DNA from: Bacillota bacterium
GTDB lineage: Bacteria; Bacillota; Clostridia; Tissierellales; Peptoniphilaceae
NCBI GenBank assembly: GCA_023418835.1
Contig: JAEZYW010000013.1
Coordinates: forward strand, 1 to 7,442
Length of the DNA stretch: 7,442 nucleotides
Direction: 5' to 3'
The notes under the pieces are model-generated. The model was given only the letters and a program-made list of their open reading frames with translations, was not told where the DNA came from and searched no databases. Positions 1 through 6,399 of this stretch are shown in pieces (within the stretch, counting starts at the first letter, position 1; every line of letters starts with the position of its first letter). The translations under genes and the position numbers were made by a program.

Positions 1-749
1 CACTTAGGCAGTTTGAGTTAGACAACTACGAAATAAAAAGATTTCCATACCACAACAATATTGGAATGATCGAACCAGTTTTAGATGATGCAGCGAAAGA
101 TCCCAACAGTATGATTTTTTATACTACAGTGGAAAAATCAACTAGAGATTATATACAATCTAGAGCTAAGGAATTGAACATTCCTTTAATCGATGTTATG
201 GGTCCACCTATGGATACTATGAAACAAATTCTCGGCAAAGAACCTTTAAGGGAACCGGGGCTAATTCGAAGATTGGACGAAAATTATTTCAAAAAAGTTG
301 AATGTATAGAGTTTGCAGTAAACTACGACGACGGAAAGGATCCTAGGGGAGCTAAAAACGCCGACATTTGTTTGGTGGGAATCTCTAGAACTTCCAAGAC
401 TCCTTTAAGCATTTATTTGGCTCATAAACTCTATAAAGTTGCAAATATACCATTGGTGCCAGAAGTTCCCGTTCCATCTGAGGTTTACAAAAAGGATAAA
501 AGGCGTGTAATCGGTTTAATTGCAAATCCATATAAAATAAATGCCATTAGAGAAGAGAGATTACAAACTTTAGGTCTAAGTAATACCGCTAGTTATTCTC
601 AATTAGATAGAATCCAAGAAGAGTTAGAATACTCTAAAAGAGTTATGAAAGAATTGGATTGTATAGTGATTGATGTGACAAATAAAGCCATAGAAGAAAC
701 TGCGGGAATTATTGTCGATCACATGAAGACAACTTTTGAGGACTATTAA
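1..749 (+). CDS. ppsR: Pyruvate, phosphate dikinase regulatory protein (bifunctional kinase/pyrophosphorylase, DUF299), 5' end missing
   Basis: This cytosolic enzyme family switches PPDK or PEP synthase off by ADP-dependent phosphorylation of an active-site threonine, and on again by a phosphate-dependent pyrophosphorylase reaction. The frame is open from base 3, so the gene enters from the left: 21 codons lie before the first ATG at 66, and they already match the family (a QFELDNYEIKRFP-like stretch). Family members are about 270 residues and 248 are visible, so only about 20-25 N-terminal residues are missing; the ATG at 66 is internal. The diagnostic nucleotide-binding loop GISRTSKTP lies at 378-404, preceded by the conserved REPGL...RLDE...YF and DDGKDPRG stretches. 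VANIPLVPEVP and the C-terminal VIDVTNKAIEETA are also typical. In B. subtilis the homologue (yqfL) likewise lies just upstream of dnaG-sigA. Which of PPDK or PEP synthase is the target cannot be told here. Confidence 0.95.
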   Translation, partial: LRQFELDNYEIKRFPYHNNIGMIEPVLDDAAKDPNSMIFYTTVEKSTRDYIQSRAKELNIPLIDVMGPPMDTMKQILGKEPLREPGLIRRLDENYFKKVECIEFAVNYDDGKDPRGAKNADICLVGISRTSKTPLSIYLAHKLYKVANIPLVPEVPVPSEVYKKDKRRVIGLIANPYKINAIREERLQTLGLSNTASYSQLDRIQEELEYSKRVMKELDCIVIDVTNKAIEETAGIIVDHMKTTFEDY

Positions 750-756
750 AACTATG

Positions 757-773
757 CCACAGGAATCCTGTGG
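757..773 (+). terminator. Short GC-rich hairpin, probable terminator of ppsR
   Basis: Eight bases after the ppsR stop, CCACAGG pairs perfectly with CCTGTGG across a 3-base AAT loop. It is followed by a moderately T-rich tail (774-783, seven T in ten). The short stem and interrupted T-tract make this a weaker intrinsic terminator than the one at 6271. Its position between a stop codon and a promoter supports the role. Some read-through into dgt is possible. Confidence 0.55.
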
Positions 774-774
774 T

Positions 775-801
775 TTGTTAATTATAGTACCTTGTTATAA
801 T
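775..801 (+). promoter_or_regulatory. Probable sigma-A promoter of the dgt-dnaG-rpoD operon (extended -10)
   Basis: A perfect -10 hexamer TATAAT lies at 796-801, preceded by TG one base upstream (TGTTATAAT, 793-801), which is the extended -10 form. The -35 is weak: TTGTTA at 775-780 with a short 15-base spacer, or TTTGTT at 774-779 with 16. Transcription would start near 808 and give a leader of about 28 bases. A second candidate, TTGTTA (792-797) with 18 bases to TATAAA (816-821), would give a leader of about 8 bases and is less likely. Confidence 0.6.
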
Positions 802-832
802 GTTTTCTATTAGGGTATAAAATATAAATAAT

Positions 833-839
833 GGGGTGG
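833..839 (+). promoter_or_regulatory. Possible Shine-Dalgarno (GGGGTGG) overlapping the annotated dgt start
   Basis: GGGGTGG at 833-839 is the only purine-rich tract near the dgt start, but it covers the GTG at 836 instead of preceding it. It would be spaced 5 bases from an in-frame ATT at 845 and 11 from an ATA at 851. This leaves the true initiation codon of dgt uncertain. Confidence 0.35.
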
Positions 840-1864
840 TTGACATTACTATACGACAACGAATTGAAAATGATGAAGAATATCTACTTAGCGAACTTGC
901 AACCTTGTCAAAAAACAGTTTAGGTAGAGAAATCCCGGAAATTCAATCAGAAATTAGAACTGAATTTCAAAGAGACAGAGACAGGATTATACATTCGAAG
1001 GCATTTAGAAGACTAAAACACAAAACCCAAGTATTCATTGCGCCTGAACAAGATCATTATAGGACGAGATTAACTCACACTTTAGAAGTATCACAAATTG
1101 CTAGAACCATAGCAAGAGCTTTGAGATTAAACGAAGATTTAGTCGAAGCCATCTCCCTAGGTCATGATCTTGGTCATACTCCATTTGGACATTCAGGAGA
1201 AGAAGTTCTACAAAGATTGCATCCCAATGGGTTCAAGCACTATGAACAGAGTGTACGCGTAGTGCAGTTTATTGAACAAAGAAACAGTGGAATAGGTTTG
1301 AATTTGACTTGGGAAGTTTTAGATGGGATTAGAAATCACAGTGGCGACAATGTTGCCTCCACAGAAGAAGGAAAACTTATAAAATACGCTGACAGAATAG
1401 CATATATAAATCACGACATTGATGATGCCATTAGAGCAGGTGTAATAGAATTAAACGACATACCAAGGGATATTTTACAAACTCTTGGATTTTCCCATTC
1501 CAGAAGAATAGACACTATGATAAAAGATTTAGTTTATACTTCTTTAAATAGGAATAAACTGGGTATGAGTGAACAGATCGAAGATGCTATGATGAGCCTG
1601 AGAGAATTTATGTTTGAGAAAGTTTATTTAAATCCAGTAGTAAAAGGTGACAATAAAAAAATTGAAACCATTATTACTGATTTATATGAATATTATTTAG
1701 AAGATATAGAACGTCTACCATCGTCTCATTTAGATATTTATGAAAAAATTGAAGCTACTGATGCAGATATAGTTTGCGATTATATAGCTGGTATGACTGA
1801 TACCTATATAGAAGAGGTCTGGAAAGAGATGTTTGTAGATGTTGAAATAATAGGACTAGGATGA
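836..1864 (+). CDS. dgt: Deoxyguanosinetriphosphate triphosphohydrolase-like HD-domain protein
   Basis: Enzymes of this family hydrolyse dNTPs (classically dGTP) to the deoxynucleoside and inorganic triphosphate, controlling dNTP pools in the cytosol. The 342-residue product starts with the family hallmark FQRDRDRIIHSKAFRRL (44-60). It then carries the metal-binding HD set: H81 in RLTHTLEV, H110-D111 in GHDLGHTPFGH, and D186 in ADRIAYINHD. ALRLNEDLVEAI, GLNLTWEVLDGI and the C-terminal DYIAGMTD are also typical of the clostridial/bacillar 'dGTPase-like' branch. Substrate range and effector control cannot be read from sequence. The chosen start is GTG 836, the only standard start codon in frame after the upstream TAA at 818, but it lacks a ribosome binding site upstream; an ATT at 845 (MTIRQRIEND) fits homologue N-termini equally well. 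It is the first gene of the operon, with its stop 3 bases before dnaG. Function is secure, the exact start is not. Confidence 0.93.
   Translation: MVDITIRQRIENDEEYLLSELATLSKNSLGREIPEIQSEIRTEFQRDRDRIIHSKAFRRLKHKTQVFIAPEQDHYRTRLTHTLEVSQIARTIARALRLNEDLVEAISLGHDLGHTPFGHSGEEVLQRLHPNGFKHYEQSVRVVQFIEQRNSGIGLNLTWEVLDGIRNHSGDNVASTEEGKLIKYADRIAYINHDIDDAIRAGVIELNDIPRDILQTLGFSHSRRIDTMIKDLVYTSLNRNKLGMSEQIEDAMMSLREFMFEKVYLNPVVKGDNKKIETIITDLYEYYLEDIERLPSSHLDIYEKIEATDADIVCDYIAGMTDTYIEEVWKEMFVDVEIIGLG
1858..1861 (+). promoter_or_regulatory. Ribosome binding site of dnaG, inside the end of dgt
   Basis: AGGA lies 6 bases before the dnaG ATG at 1868, within the last codons of dgt. The dgt stop (TGA, 1862-1864) falls between this site and the start, an arrangement that allows translational coupling. 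Confidence 0.6.
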
Positions 1865-1867
1865 CAT

Positions 1868-3649
1868 ATGGCATATTTTATCGACGAGAGAACAATTGAA
1901 GAAATAAAAGAACGTGCAGACATTGTGTCGGAAATTTCTAATTATGTCGATATTAAAAAAGTTGGGGCTAATTACAAAGGGCTTTGCCCTTTCCACTCAG
2001 AGAAAACTCCTTCCTTTACTGTATCGCCACAAAAACAGATTTATAAATGTTTTGGTTGTGGCGAAGGGGGAAACGTTATAAATTTTATTATGAAAATAGA
2101 AGGTTTGAGTTTCCCAGAAGCTTGTAAGAAATTGGGAAATGCTTATGGAGTGGAGATAAAAAATCGCGGCGGAATTGATGATGCAAAAAGAGAAAAGTAT
2201 GACATGATGTATCAGATAAACAGGGAACTTGCTGTTTATTACATGAACAACTTAAGCGAATCAAAGGCTGCAACTTCTTATTTGTACAGAAGAGGGATTA
2301 ATCCTGAGATTGCTAGAAAATTTGGACTAGGATACGGTAAAAACTCTTGGGATGATTCAATAAATCATCTCAAAAAATTAAACTATGACCTAGAACTGGC
2401 ATACGAATGTGGTTCAATTGGAAAAAATCAAAATGGAAATTATTATGACTATTATAGAGACAGGGTAATTTTTCCAATTATCGATCCGCGTCTTAGGGTT
2501 TTAGGTTTTGGAGCTAGAGCATTGGGTGATGAAATGCCTAAATATCTCAATACGTCAGATTCTCCAATTTTTAATAAGGGTAGAAATTTATACGGTTTAA
2601 ATCTACTAAAACGAAATGAAAAAGTGGATAAGATAATTTTGACTGAAGGATATATGGACGTTATCGCTTTAGAGAGCTTTGGAATAAAAGGAGCAGTGGC
2701 CTCATTGGGAACTGCTTTGACTATAGAGCAGGCTAATTTATTAAAAAAATATACTGACAATTTATATATATCCTACGATGGAGATAAGGCTGGAAAGAAT
2801 GCAACAAAAAGAGCTTTAGAGATAATACATTCTATAGACTGGGATGCCAACGTCATAGAACTGACTAACGGTTTGGATCCTGATACATTTTTACAAAAAG
2901 AGGGAAAACTTAAATACGAAGTGGAGATAAAAAATTCTTTGAGCGGATACAATTATTTAATCAAAGAATACCAATCAAGTTTGGATTTGGAAAAAATAGA
3001 AGATCAAGTAAATCTCATTAGGTACATTGGAAATACAATTAGAAGAATTAAAAGTCCAATTCAAAGGGAACTTCAAATGAAACAGCTATCCAATAACTTT
3101 GGAATATCTTTGGAAAGTTTAAAAAATGAAATTTACAACGGTTCTTCTCCAAGGACTGGAGAGAGACCGAGAATTCAGGCTAAAGGAAAGATTAATAGAA
3201 AATTAACTTCTAGAGATAAAACAATTTTAGAAATTTTCAGATTAATAATACACGATAAAGAAATATATTACTTAATAGAGGATAGGCTAAAATTATCGGA
3301 TATTGAAAATCCCAGACTTAAAGAAGTATATGCTTCCATAATAAGTTCTATGGAAGAAAATGAAACGATAGATAAGGACTCTCTATTAAATTATTTAAAA
3401 GAAAACTTCATTATAGACGAAGTTATATATAAAGAGTTAATTACGAGAACAGAAGAATTTGATAAGGTGAACATTGAGAAACTTGTGGATGAATTATTAG
3501 AAAGTTTAGAAAGAACTGATGATAAATTGACAAGGAATCAAATCCTAAATAGAATTGAAGAACTTGAATCGAAAATAGATAAGACACCACAGGAAAAAGA
3601 AGAATTAGAGAAATTGTTAAGCAGACTTATGGAGTTGGGAAGAGGCTAA
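1868..3649 (+). CDS. dnaG: DNA primase
   Basis: DnaG makes the short RNA primers used by the replicative polymerase and works with the DnaB helicase at the fork. The 593-residue length is normal. The N-terminal CHC2 zinc-binding domain shows C40, H43, C61 and C64 (CPFH...CFGCG). The catalytic core includes RDRVIFPI...GFGARAL (197-219) and the TOPRIM metal-binding residues: E260 in LTEGYMDV, D304 and D306 in YDGDKAGKNA, and D337 and D339 in GLDPDTF. All key residues are present. The part after about residue 440 is charged and helical, ending in a Lys/Glu-rich segment, as expected for the helicase-interacting domain. The start ATG has an AGGA site 6 bases upstream. The gene sits between dgt and rpoD, as in the macromolecular synthesis operon. 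Its 3' end carries a candidate internal promoter for rpoD (3527-3555). Confidence 0.98.
   Translation: MAYFIDERTIEEIKERADIVSEISNYVDIKKVGANYKGLCPFHSEKTPSFTVSPQKQIYKCFGCGEGGNVINFIMKIEGLSFPEACKKLGNAYGVEIKNRGGIDDAKREKYDMMYQINRELAVYYMNNLSESKAATSYLYRRGINPEIARKFGLGYGKNSWDDSINHLKKLNYDLELAYECGSIGKNQNGNYYDYYRDRVIFPIIDPRLRVLGFGARALGDEMPKYLNTSDSPIFNKGRNLYGLNLLKRNEKVDKIILTEGYMDVIALESFGIKGAVASLGTALTIEQANLLKKYTDNLYISYDGDKAGKNATKRALEIIHSIDWDANVIELTNGLDPDTFLQKEGKLKYEVEIKNSLSGYNYLIKEYQSSLDLEKIEDQVNLIRYIGNTIRRIKSPIQRELQMKQLSNNFGISLESLKNEIYNGSSPRTGERPRIQAKGKINRKLTSRDKTILEIFRLIIHDKEIYYLIEDRLKLSDIENPRLKEVYASIISSMEENETIDKDSLLNYLKENFIIDEVIYKELITRTEEFDKVNIEKLVDELLESLERTDDKLTRNQILNRIEELESKIDKTPQEKEELEKLLSRLMELGRG
3527..3555 (+). 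promoter_or_regulatory. Candidate internal promoter for rpoD within dnaG
   Basis: A perfect -35 TTGACA (3527-3532) is followed by exactly 17 bases and TAGAAT (3550-3555), five of six matches to TATAAT. This is the closest match to the full two-box sigma-A consensus that I saw in the window. Transcription would begin about 115 bases before the rpoD start. The spacer holds a small inverted repeat (AGGA 3533-3536, TCCT 3543-3546). In E. coli a promoter inside dnaG also serves rpoD, so the position is credible; activity is inferred only. Confidence 0.45.
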
Positions 3650-3667
3650 TAATTTCATTAGAATGAC

Positions 3668-3672
3668 GAGGG
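3668..3672 (+). promoter_or_regulatory. Ribosome binding site that fixes the rpoD start at 3679
   Basis: GAGGG ends directly against an in-frame ATG at 3673 (no spacing) but lies 6 bases before the next ATG at 3679. The second ATG is therefore the real start, giving MAKTKQEL rather than [10 protein letters not shown]. Confidence 0.75.
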
Positions 3673-3678
3673 ATGCAT

Positions 3679-4800
3679 ATGGCAAAGACAAAACAAGAAT
3701 TAATTGATAGTACAGAAGGATTATCAAAAATATTAGAGGTGTTAGTTAAAGCTGGTCAGAATAAGGGGTTTATAACTTATGAAGACGTGGCAGAAGCTTA
3801 CGAAGACCAAGAAGACATAGACACTGAAGATATAGATAAGGTCTATGAGAGACTTGAAAAAGCTCAAATACAAATAATGTCTCAAAAAGAAGCTGAAGAT
3901 CTTAACGAAGATGAAGACGATTTAGAAGACTTAAACGTCGAAGACGAAGATCTATCCGTTCCAGAAGGCATTGCTGTAGACGATCCTGTTAGGATGTATT
4001 TAAAAGAAATTGGAGTAGTAAACCTTTTAACAGCAGAAGAAGAGGTCATTTTAGCTAAGGGAATGGAAGCTGGAGATTTACTTGCTAAAAAGAGATTGGC
4101 GGAAGCAAATCTCCGTCTTGTTGTGAGTATTGCCAAGAGATACGTGGGAAGAGGCATGATGATTTTAGACCTCATTCAAGAGGGGAACCTAGGATTAATG
4201 AAAGCTGTTGAAAAATTTGATTACAGAAAAGGTTTCAAATTTTCCACATATGCCACATGGTGGATTAGACAGGCAATAACTAGGGCTATTGCAGATCAAG
4301 CCAGAACCATTAGAATTCCAGTTCACATGGTTGAGACTATCAATAAATTAGTTAGAACTCAAAGAAAATTAATAGTAAAATTGGGCAGAGACCCAGCTCC
4401 AGAAGAGATAGCGAGGGAGATGGGAATCGAAGTTGCAAAGGTACATGAAATTTTAAAAATTGCTCAAGAACCAGTATCCTTAGAAACTCCAATTGGAGAA
4501 GAAGAAGACAGCCATTTGGGAGACTTTATTCCCGATGAGGAAATAGTTTCTCCATCAGATGCTGCTGCATTTACCCTTCTTAAAGAACAATTGTCTGAGG
4601 TTTTAGATACTCTAGGAGAAAGGGAAAAGAAAGTACTAATTTTAAGATTTGGATTAGAAGACGGAAGGTCTAGAACTTTAGAAGAAGTTGGAAAAGAATT
4701 TGATGTAACTAGAGAGAGAATAAGACAAATTGAAGCAAAGGCTTTAAGAAAACTTAGACATCCTAGTAGAAGTAAAAAGTTAAAGGACTTTCTCGAATAA
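3679..4800 (+). CDS. rpoD: Primary (housekeeping) RNA polymerase sigma factor RpoD/SigA
   Basis: The housekeeping sigma-70 factor directs RNA polymerase to -35/-10 promoters. The 373-residue product (from the ATG at 3679) is close to B. subtilis SigA in length. In order: a short region 1.1 (about 5-62, with [11 protein letters not shown]); a very acidic linker rich in Asp/Glu (about 70-95); region 1.2 (101-133, [12 protein letters not shown]); region 2 (138-208), with the core-binding [14 protein letters not shown] and the promoter-melting/-10 segment [20 protein letters not shown]; region 3 (217-293); and region 4 (306-360), whose helix-turn-helix [20 protein letters not shown] reads the -35 box. 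It ends in the typical [13 protein letters not shown]. No non-conserved insertion is present between regions 1.2 and 2, as usual in Firmicutes. It lies 29 bases after dnaG and its TAA overlaps the trmK ATG by one base. Besides the operon promoter, a promoter within dnaG may drive it separately. Confidence 0.98.
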   Translation: MAKTKQELIDSTEGLSKILEVLVKAGQNKGFITYEDVAEAYEDQEDIDTEDIDKVYERLEKAQIQIMSQKEAEDLNEDEDDLEDLNVEDEDLSVPEGIAVDDPVRMYLKEIGVVNLLTAEEEVILAKGMEAGDLLAKKRLAEANLRLVVSIAKRYVGRGMMILDLIQEGNLGLMKAVEKFDYRKGFKFSTYATWWIRQAITRAIADQARTIRIPVHMVETINKLVRTQRKLIVKLGRDPAPEEIAREMGIEVAKVHEILKIAQEPVSLETPIGEEEDSHLGDFIPDEEIVSPSDAAAFTLLKEQLSEVLDTLGEREKKVLILRFGLEDGRSRTLEEVGKEFDVTRERIRQIEAKALRKLRHPSRSKKLKDFLE

Positions 4801-5501
4801 TGAGACAGAGTATTAAATTAGACGATAGACTTCAAGAAATAGTAAAATTATTGGGTAAAAATAAAGTGGTTATTGACGTTGGTTGCGACCACGGATACGT
4901 TGCGAATTATCTTATAGAAGAAAATTTAGCGGATTTAGTTTATGCAACGGACATCTCAAAACCTTCCCTGGGAAAGAACATTGAATTTGCAAAACTTAGA
5001 GGAAATCAAAATAAAGTCATCTCCGTTTTAGGAGATGGCTTAATTCCTATTGGGGACAAAAATTTTGATGCAGTTATAATGGCGGGAATGGGAGGGGATT
5101 TAATAATTAAAATTATAGAAAACTCCTATAAAGTACTAAATGACAAGATTTTAATTCTTCAGCCCATGACTGGAAGAGTAGAGTTGCGAAAATTTTTAGG
5201 TGCTAATGGGTTTCAAATTGAAAAAGAAGGAATTGCCAAAGACAAAAATAAGTTTTATGAAATAATTAGGGCAGTTCCAGGAGAGATGAAAGAATCCAAA
5301 TGTCACCATTATTTTGGAAATAACTTAGTAGAAGAATGTGATAAAACTTTGCTTGAGTACATAGAGCTACTCTTGGAGAAAAATAAAAATAATTTAGAAA
5401 AGACAAAAAAATCTAATACCGAAAAAGCCATTAAACAGAGGGAAAAACTTGAATTTGAAATAGAGATTTTTGAAGGAGTGCTCAATGAATGTAGAAGCTA
5501 A
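4800..5501 (+). CDS. trmK: tRNA (adenine(22)-N(1))-methyltransferase TrmK
   Basis: TrmK methylates N1 of adenine 22 in the D-loop region of bacterial tRNAs, using S-adenosylmethionine. The 233-residue product opens with the family pattern LDDRLQEIVKLL, then the AdoMet-binding motif I VIDVGCDHGYV (24-34). An acidic residue (D51) follows the second strand, GDG lies at 78-80, the characteristic AGMGGDLI at 95-102, and ILQPM at 119-123. A Lys/Glu-rich helical tail (about 178-225) matches the C-terminal coiled coil known in this family. The ATG overlaps the rpoD stop (TAATG). The nearest purine-rich site, AAAGGA (4782-4787), is 12 bases away, so translation probably depends on ribosomes finishing rpoD. 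The same rpoD, trmK, Nif3-family series occurs in B. subtilis (sigA, yqfN, yqfO region). Confidence 0.93.
   Translation: MRQSIKLDDRLQEIVKLLGKNKVVIDVGCDHGYVANYLIEENLADLVYATDISKPSLGKNIEFAKLRGNQNKVISVLGDGLIPIGDKNFDAVIMAGMGGDLIIKIIENSYKVLNDKILILQPMTGRVELRKFLGANGFQIEKEGIAKDKNKFYEIIRAVPGEMKESKCHHYFGNNLVEECDKTLLEYIELLLEKNKNNLEKTKKSNTEKAIKQREKLEFEIEIFEGVLNECRS
5473..5478 (+). promoter_or_regulatory. Ribosome binding site that fixes the Nif3-family start at 5485
   Basis: AAGGAG lies 6 bases before the ATG at 5485, inside the trmK coding region. An in-frame TTG at 5470 would be upstream of this site and adds only MKECS, so it is rejected as the start. Confidence 0.8.
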
Positions 5502-6264
5502 AGATATAATAGATTTAATTGAAAAAATTGCACCAGAAGATTCACAGGTTGAATGGGATAATTCAGGATTGCAAATAGGGGATAGAAATCTAGAAGTTAA
5601 TGGAGTGCTATTAGTCCTAGATATTACAGATAAGTCTGTAGATTACGCTATAAATAATGGCTATAACTTTCTATTGTCCCACCATCCCTTATTTTTTTCG
5701 GATCTAAAATCCATTGATTTTTCTACTTACAAGGGGAACTTGATAAAGAATATAATTGAAAACAATCTATTTATTTACTCAGCCCATACTAATTTAGATG
5801 CTTCTGAGAGAGGAGTTAACTCTGAACTTGCTAATAAAATAGGATTAAAAAATATTCAGAAATTTTCTGAATATATTGATGGAGAAGAAATTGGAGTTAT
5901 TGGGGATTTCCCAGAAAAAAACTTCGATGGACTAGTGGAAAATTTGAAAAAATTATCTAAATCTAACCATCTAAAAATTTACGGAACTTTAAAAGAAAGT
6001 ATAGAAAAGGTAGGGGTAATTGGAGGTAGCGGTTCTTTTGGAATAAATTTGGCAAAAAGCCTAGGGGCAGATTGCCTCATCACTGGAGATGTTAAACACC
6101 ACGACGGGCAAAGGGCTTATGAAGAAGATTTAATTTTAATAGATTTGGGACATTATTATTCTGAATTTCCCGTCTTAAATTTTCTTAAAAATTATTTGAG
6201 TAAAGAACTTAGCAATTTAAAAATGGAAATTTTTTCAGACCCAGTTTACTTTTTAGAATACTAA
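5485..6264 (+). CDS. Nif3-like dinuclear metal center protein (short form)
   Basis: This is a member of the conserved Nif3/YbgI/YqfO family, which forms ring-shaped hexamers with a two-metal site in each subunit. The cellular role is not settled; GTP cyclohydrolase I type 2-like labels in databases are poorly supported. From the ATG at 5485 the protein has 259 residues and shows the expected metal ligands: H66-H67 in LLSHHPLFF, H101 and D105 in SAHTNLDAS, and H223 and E227 in LGHYYSEFPV. WDNSGLQIG (24-32) and ITGDVKHHDGQRA (199-211) are also typical. The length matches the short form, without the extra central domain found in the B. subtilis protein (about 370 residues). The first 17 bases overlap the end of trmK, in another frame, which suggests coupled translation. 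It is the last gene before the strong terminator at 6271. Confidence 0.92.
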   Translation: MNVEAKDIIDLIEKIAPEDSQVEWDNSGLQIGDRNLEVNGVLLVLDITDKSVDYAINNGYNFLLSHHPLFFSDLKSIDFSTYKGNLIKNIIENNLFIYSAHTNLDASERGVNSELANKIGLKNIQKFSEYIDGEEIGVIGDFPEKNFDGLVENLKKLSKSNHLKIYGTLKESIEKVGVIGGSGSFGINLAKSLGADCLITGDVKHHDGQRAYEEDLILIDLGHYYSEFPVLNFLKNYLSKELSNLKMEIFSDPVYFLEY

Positions 6265-6270
6265 TAAAAT

Positions 6271-6309
6271 AAATGACATCTGACAGAGTTTCAGGTGTTA
6301 TTTTTATTT
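6271..6309 (+). terminator. Intrinsic terminator of the dgt-dnaG-rpoD-trmK-Nif3 operon
   Basis: The arms 6271-6283 and 6291-6303 form a 13-bp stem (two G-U pairs) around the 7-base loop CAGAGTT. The outer part of the stem is A/T, and the right side runs into TTTTTATTT (6301-6309). It starts 7 bases after the Nif3-family stop. This is a clear factor-independent terminator; the A-rich left flank could also let it work on the other strand. Confidence 0.88.
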
Positions 6310-6336
6310 GTGGGAGTAACTCCTATTTGATATAAT
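6308..6336 (+). promoter_or_regulatory. Probable purD promoter
   Basis: TATAAT at 6331-6336 lies 17 bases after TTGTGG (6308-6313), a weak -35 that shares its first two bases with the T-tract of the preceding terminator. An alternative is TTGATA (6327-6332, five of six to TTGACA), 15 bases before the extended -10 TGTTATAAA (6345-6353). Either would give an untranslated leader of about 40-57 bases, too short and without the conserved loops for a purine riboswitch. Confidence 0.55.
6313..6323 (+). repeat. Small palindrome in the purD promoter spacer, possible operator
   Basis: GGAGT and ACTCC form a perfect inverted repeat around a single A, lying between the -35 and -10 boxes of the first purD promoter candidate. 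Repressors often bind such sites. It does not resemble the B. subtilis PurBox (CCGAA-type core), and no regulator can be named. Confidence 0.35.
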
Positions 6337-6390
6337 AAATACCATGTTATAAATGTAAATTATTCAGAAATAAATAGTTATTAATTTTTT

Positions 6391-6396
6391 GGAGGT
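6391..6396 (+). promoter_or_regulatory. Strong ribosome binding site of purD
   Basis: GGAGGT sits 3 bases (GGAGG 4 bases) before the ATG at 6400, directly after a run of six T. It is the best Shine-Dalgarno match in the window, though spaced slightly short, and it sets the purD start. Confidence 0.8.
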
Positions 6397-6399
6397 ATT

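Noticed and set aside
66..68. ATG at 66 as the start of the PPDK regulator
   Set aside because: Conserved family sequence continues upstream in frame to base 3, and no ribosome site precedes the ATG; the gene begins outside the window.
840..845. Perfect TTGACA -35-like box at the dgt start
   Set aside because: No -10-like hexamer occurs 15-19 bases downstream (AATTGAAA region), so it is not a promoter.
831..923. A 30-codon reading frame starting ATG at 831, out of frame with dgt and overlapping its start
   Set aside because: It has no ribosome binding site (preceded by TATAAATA), no recognisable features, and overlaps a well-supported gene; probably chance.
2452..2760. Minus-strand open frame of 102 codons inside dnaG
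   Set aside because: It is an antisense shadow of strongly conserved TOPRIM coding sequence with no ribosome site. The shorter antisense frames at 2088-2273, 3882-4175 and 6381-6755 are rejected for the same reason.
3646..3661. CTAAT/ATTAG inverted repeat between dnaG and rpoD
   Set aside because: The 5-bp AT-rich stem has no T-tract; too weak for a terminator or a clear processing site.
3635..3664. TTGGGA with 18 bases to TAGAAT just before rpoD
   Set aside because: Transcription would start within the rpoD ribosome binding site, leaving no usable leader; the -35 is also weak.
6369..6390. AATAA/TTATT hairpin followed by TTTTTT just before the purD ribosome site, possible attenuator
   Set aside because: The stem is five A-T pairs only and unlikely to be stable; the T-run probably just keeps the ribosome site unpaired.
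6343..6399. Purine riboswitch in the purD leader
   Set aside because: The leader is too short, and the conserved junction and loop sequences of purine aptamers are not present.
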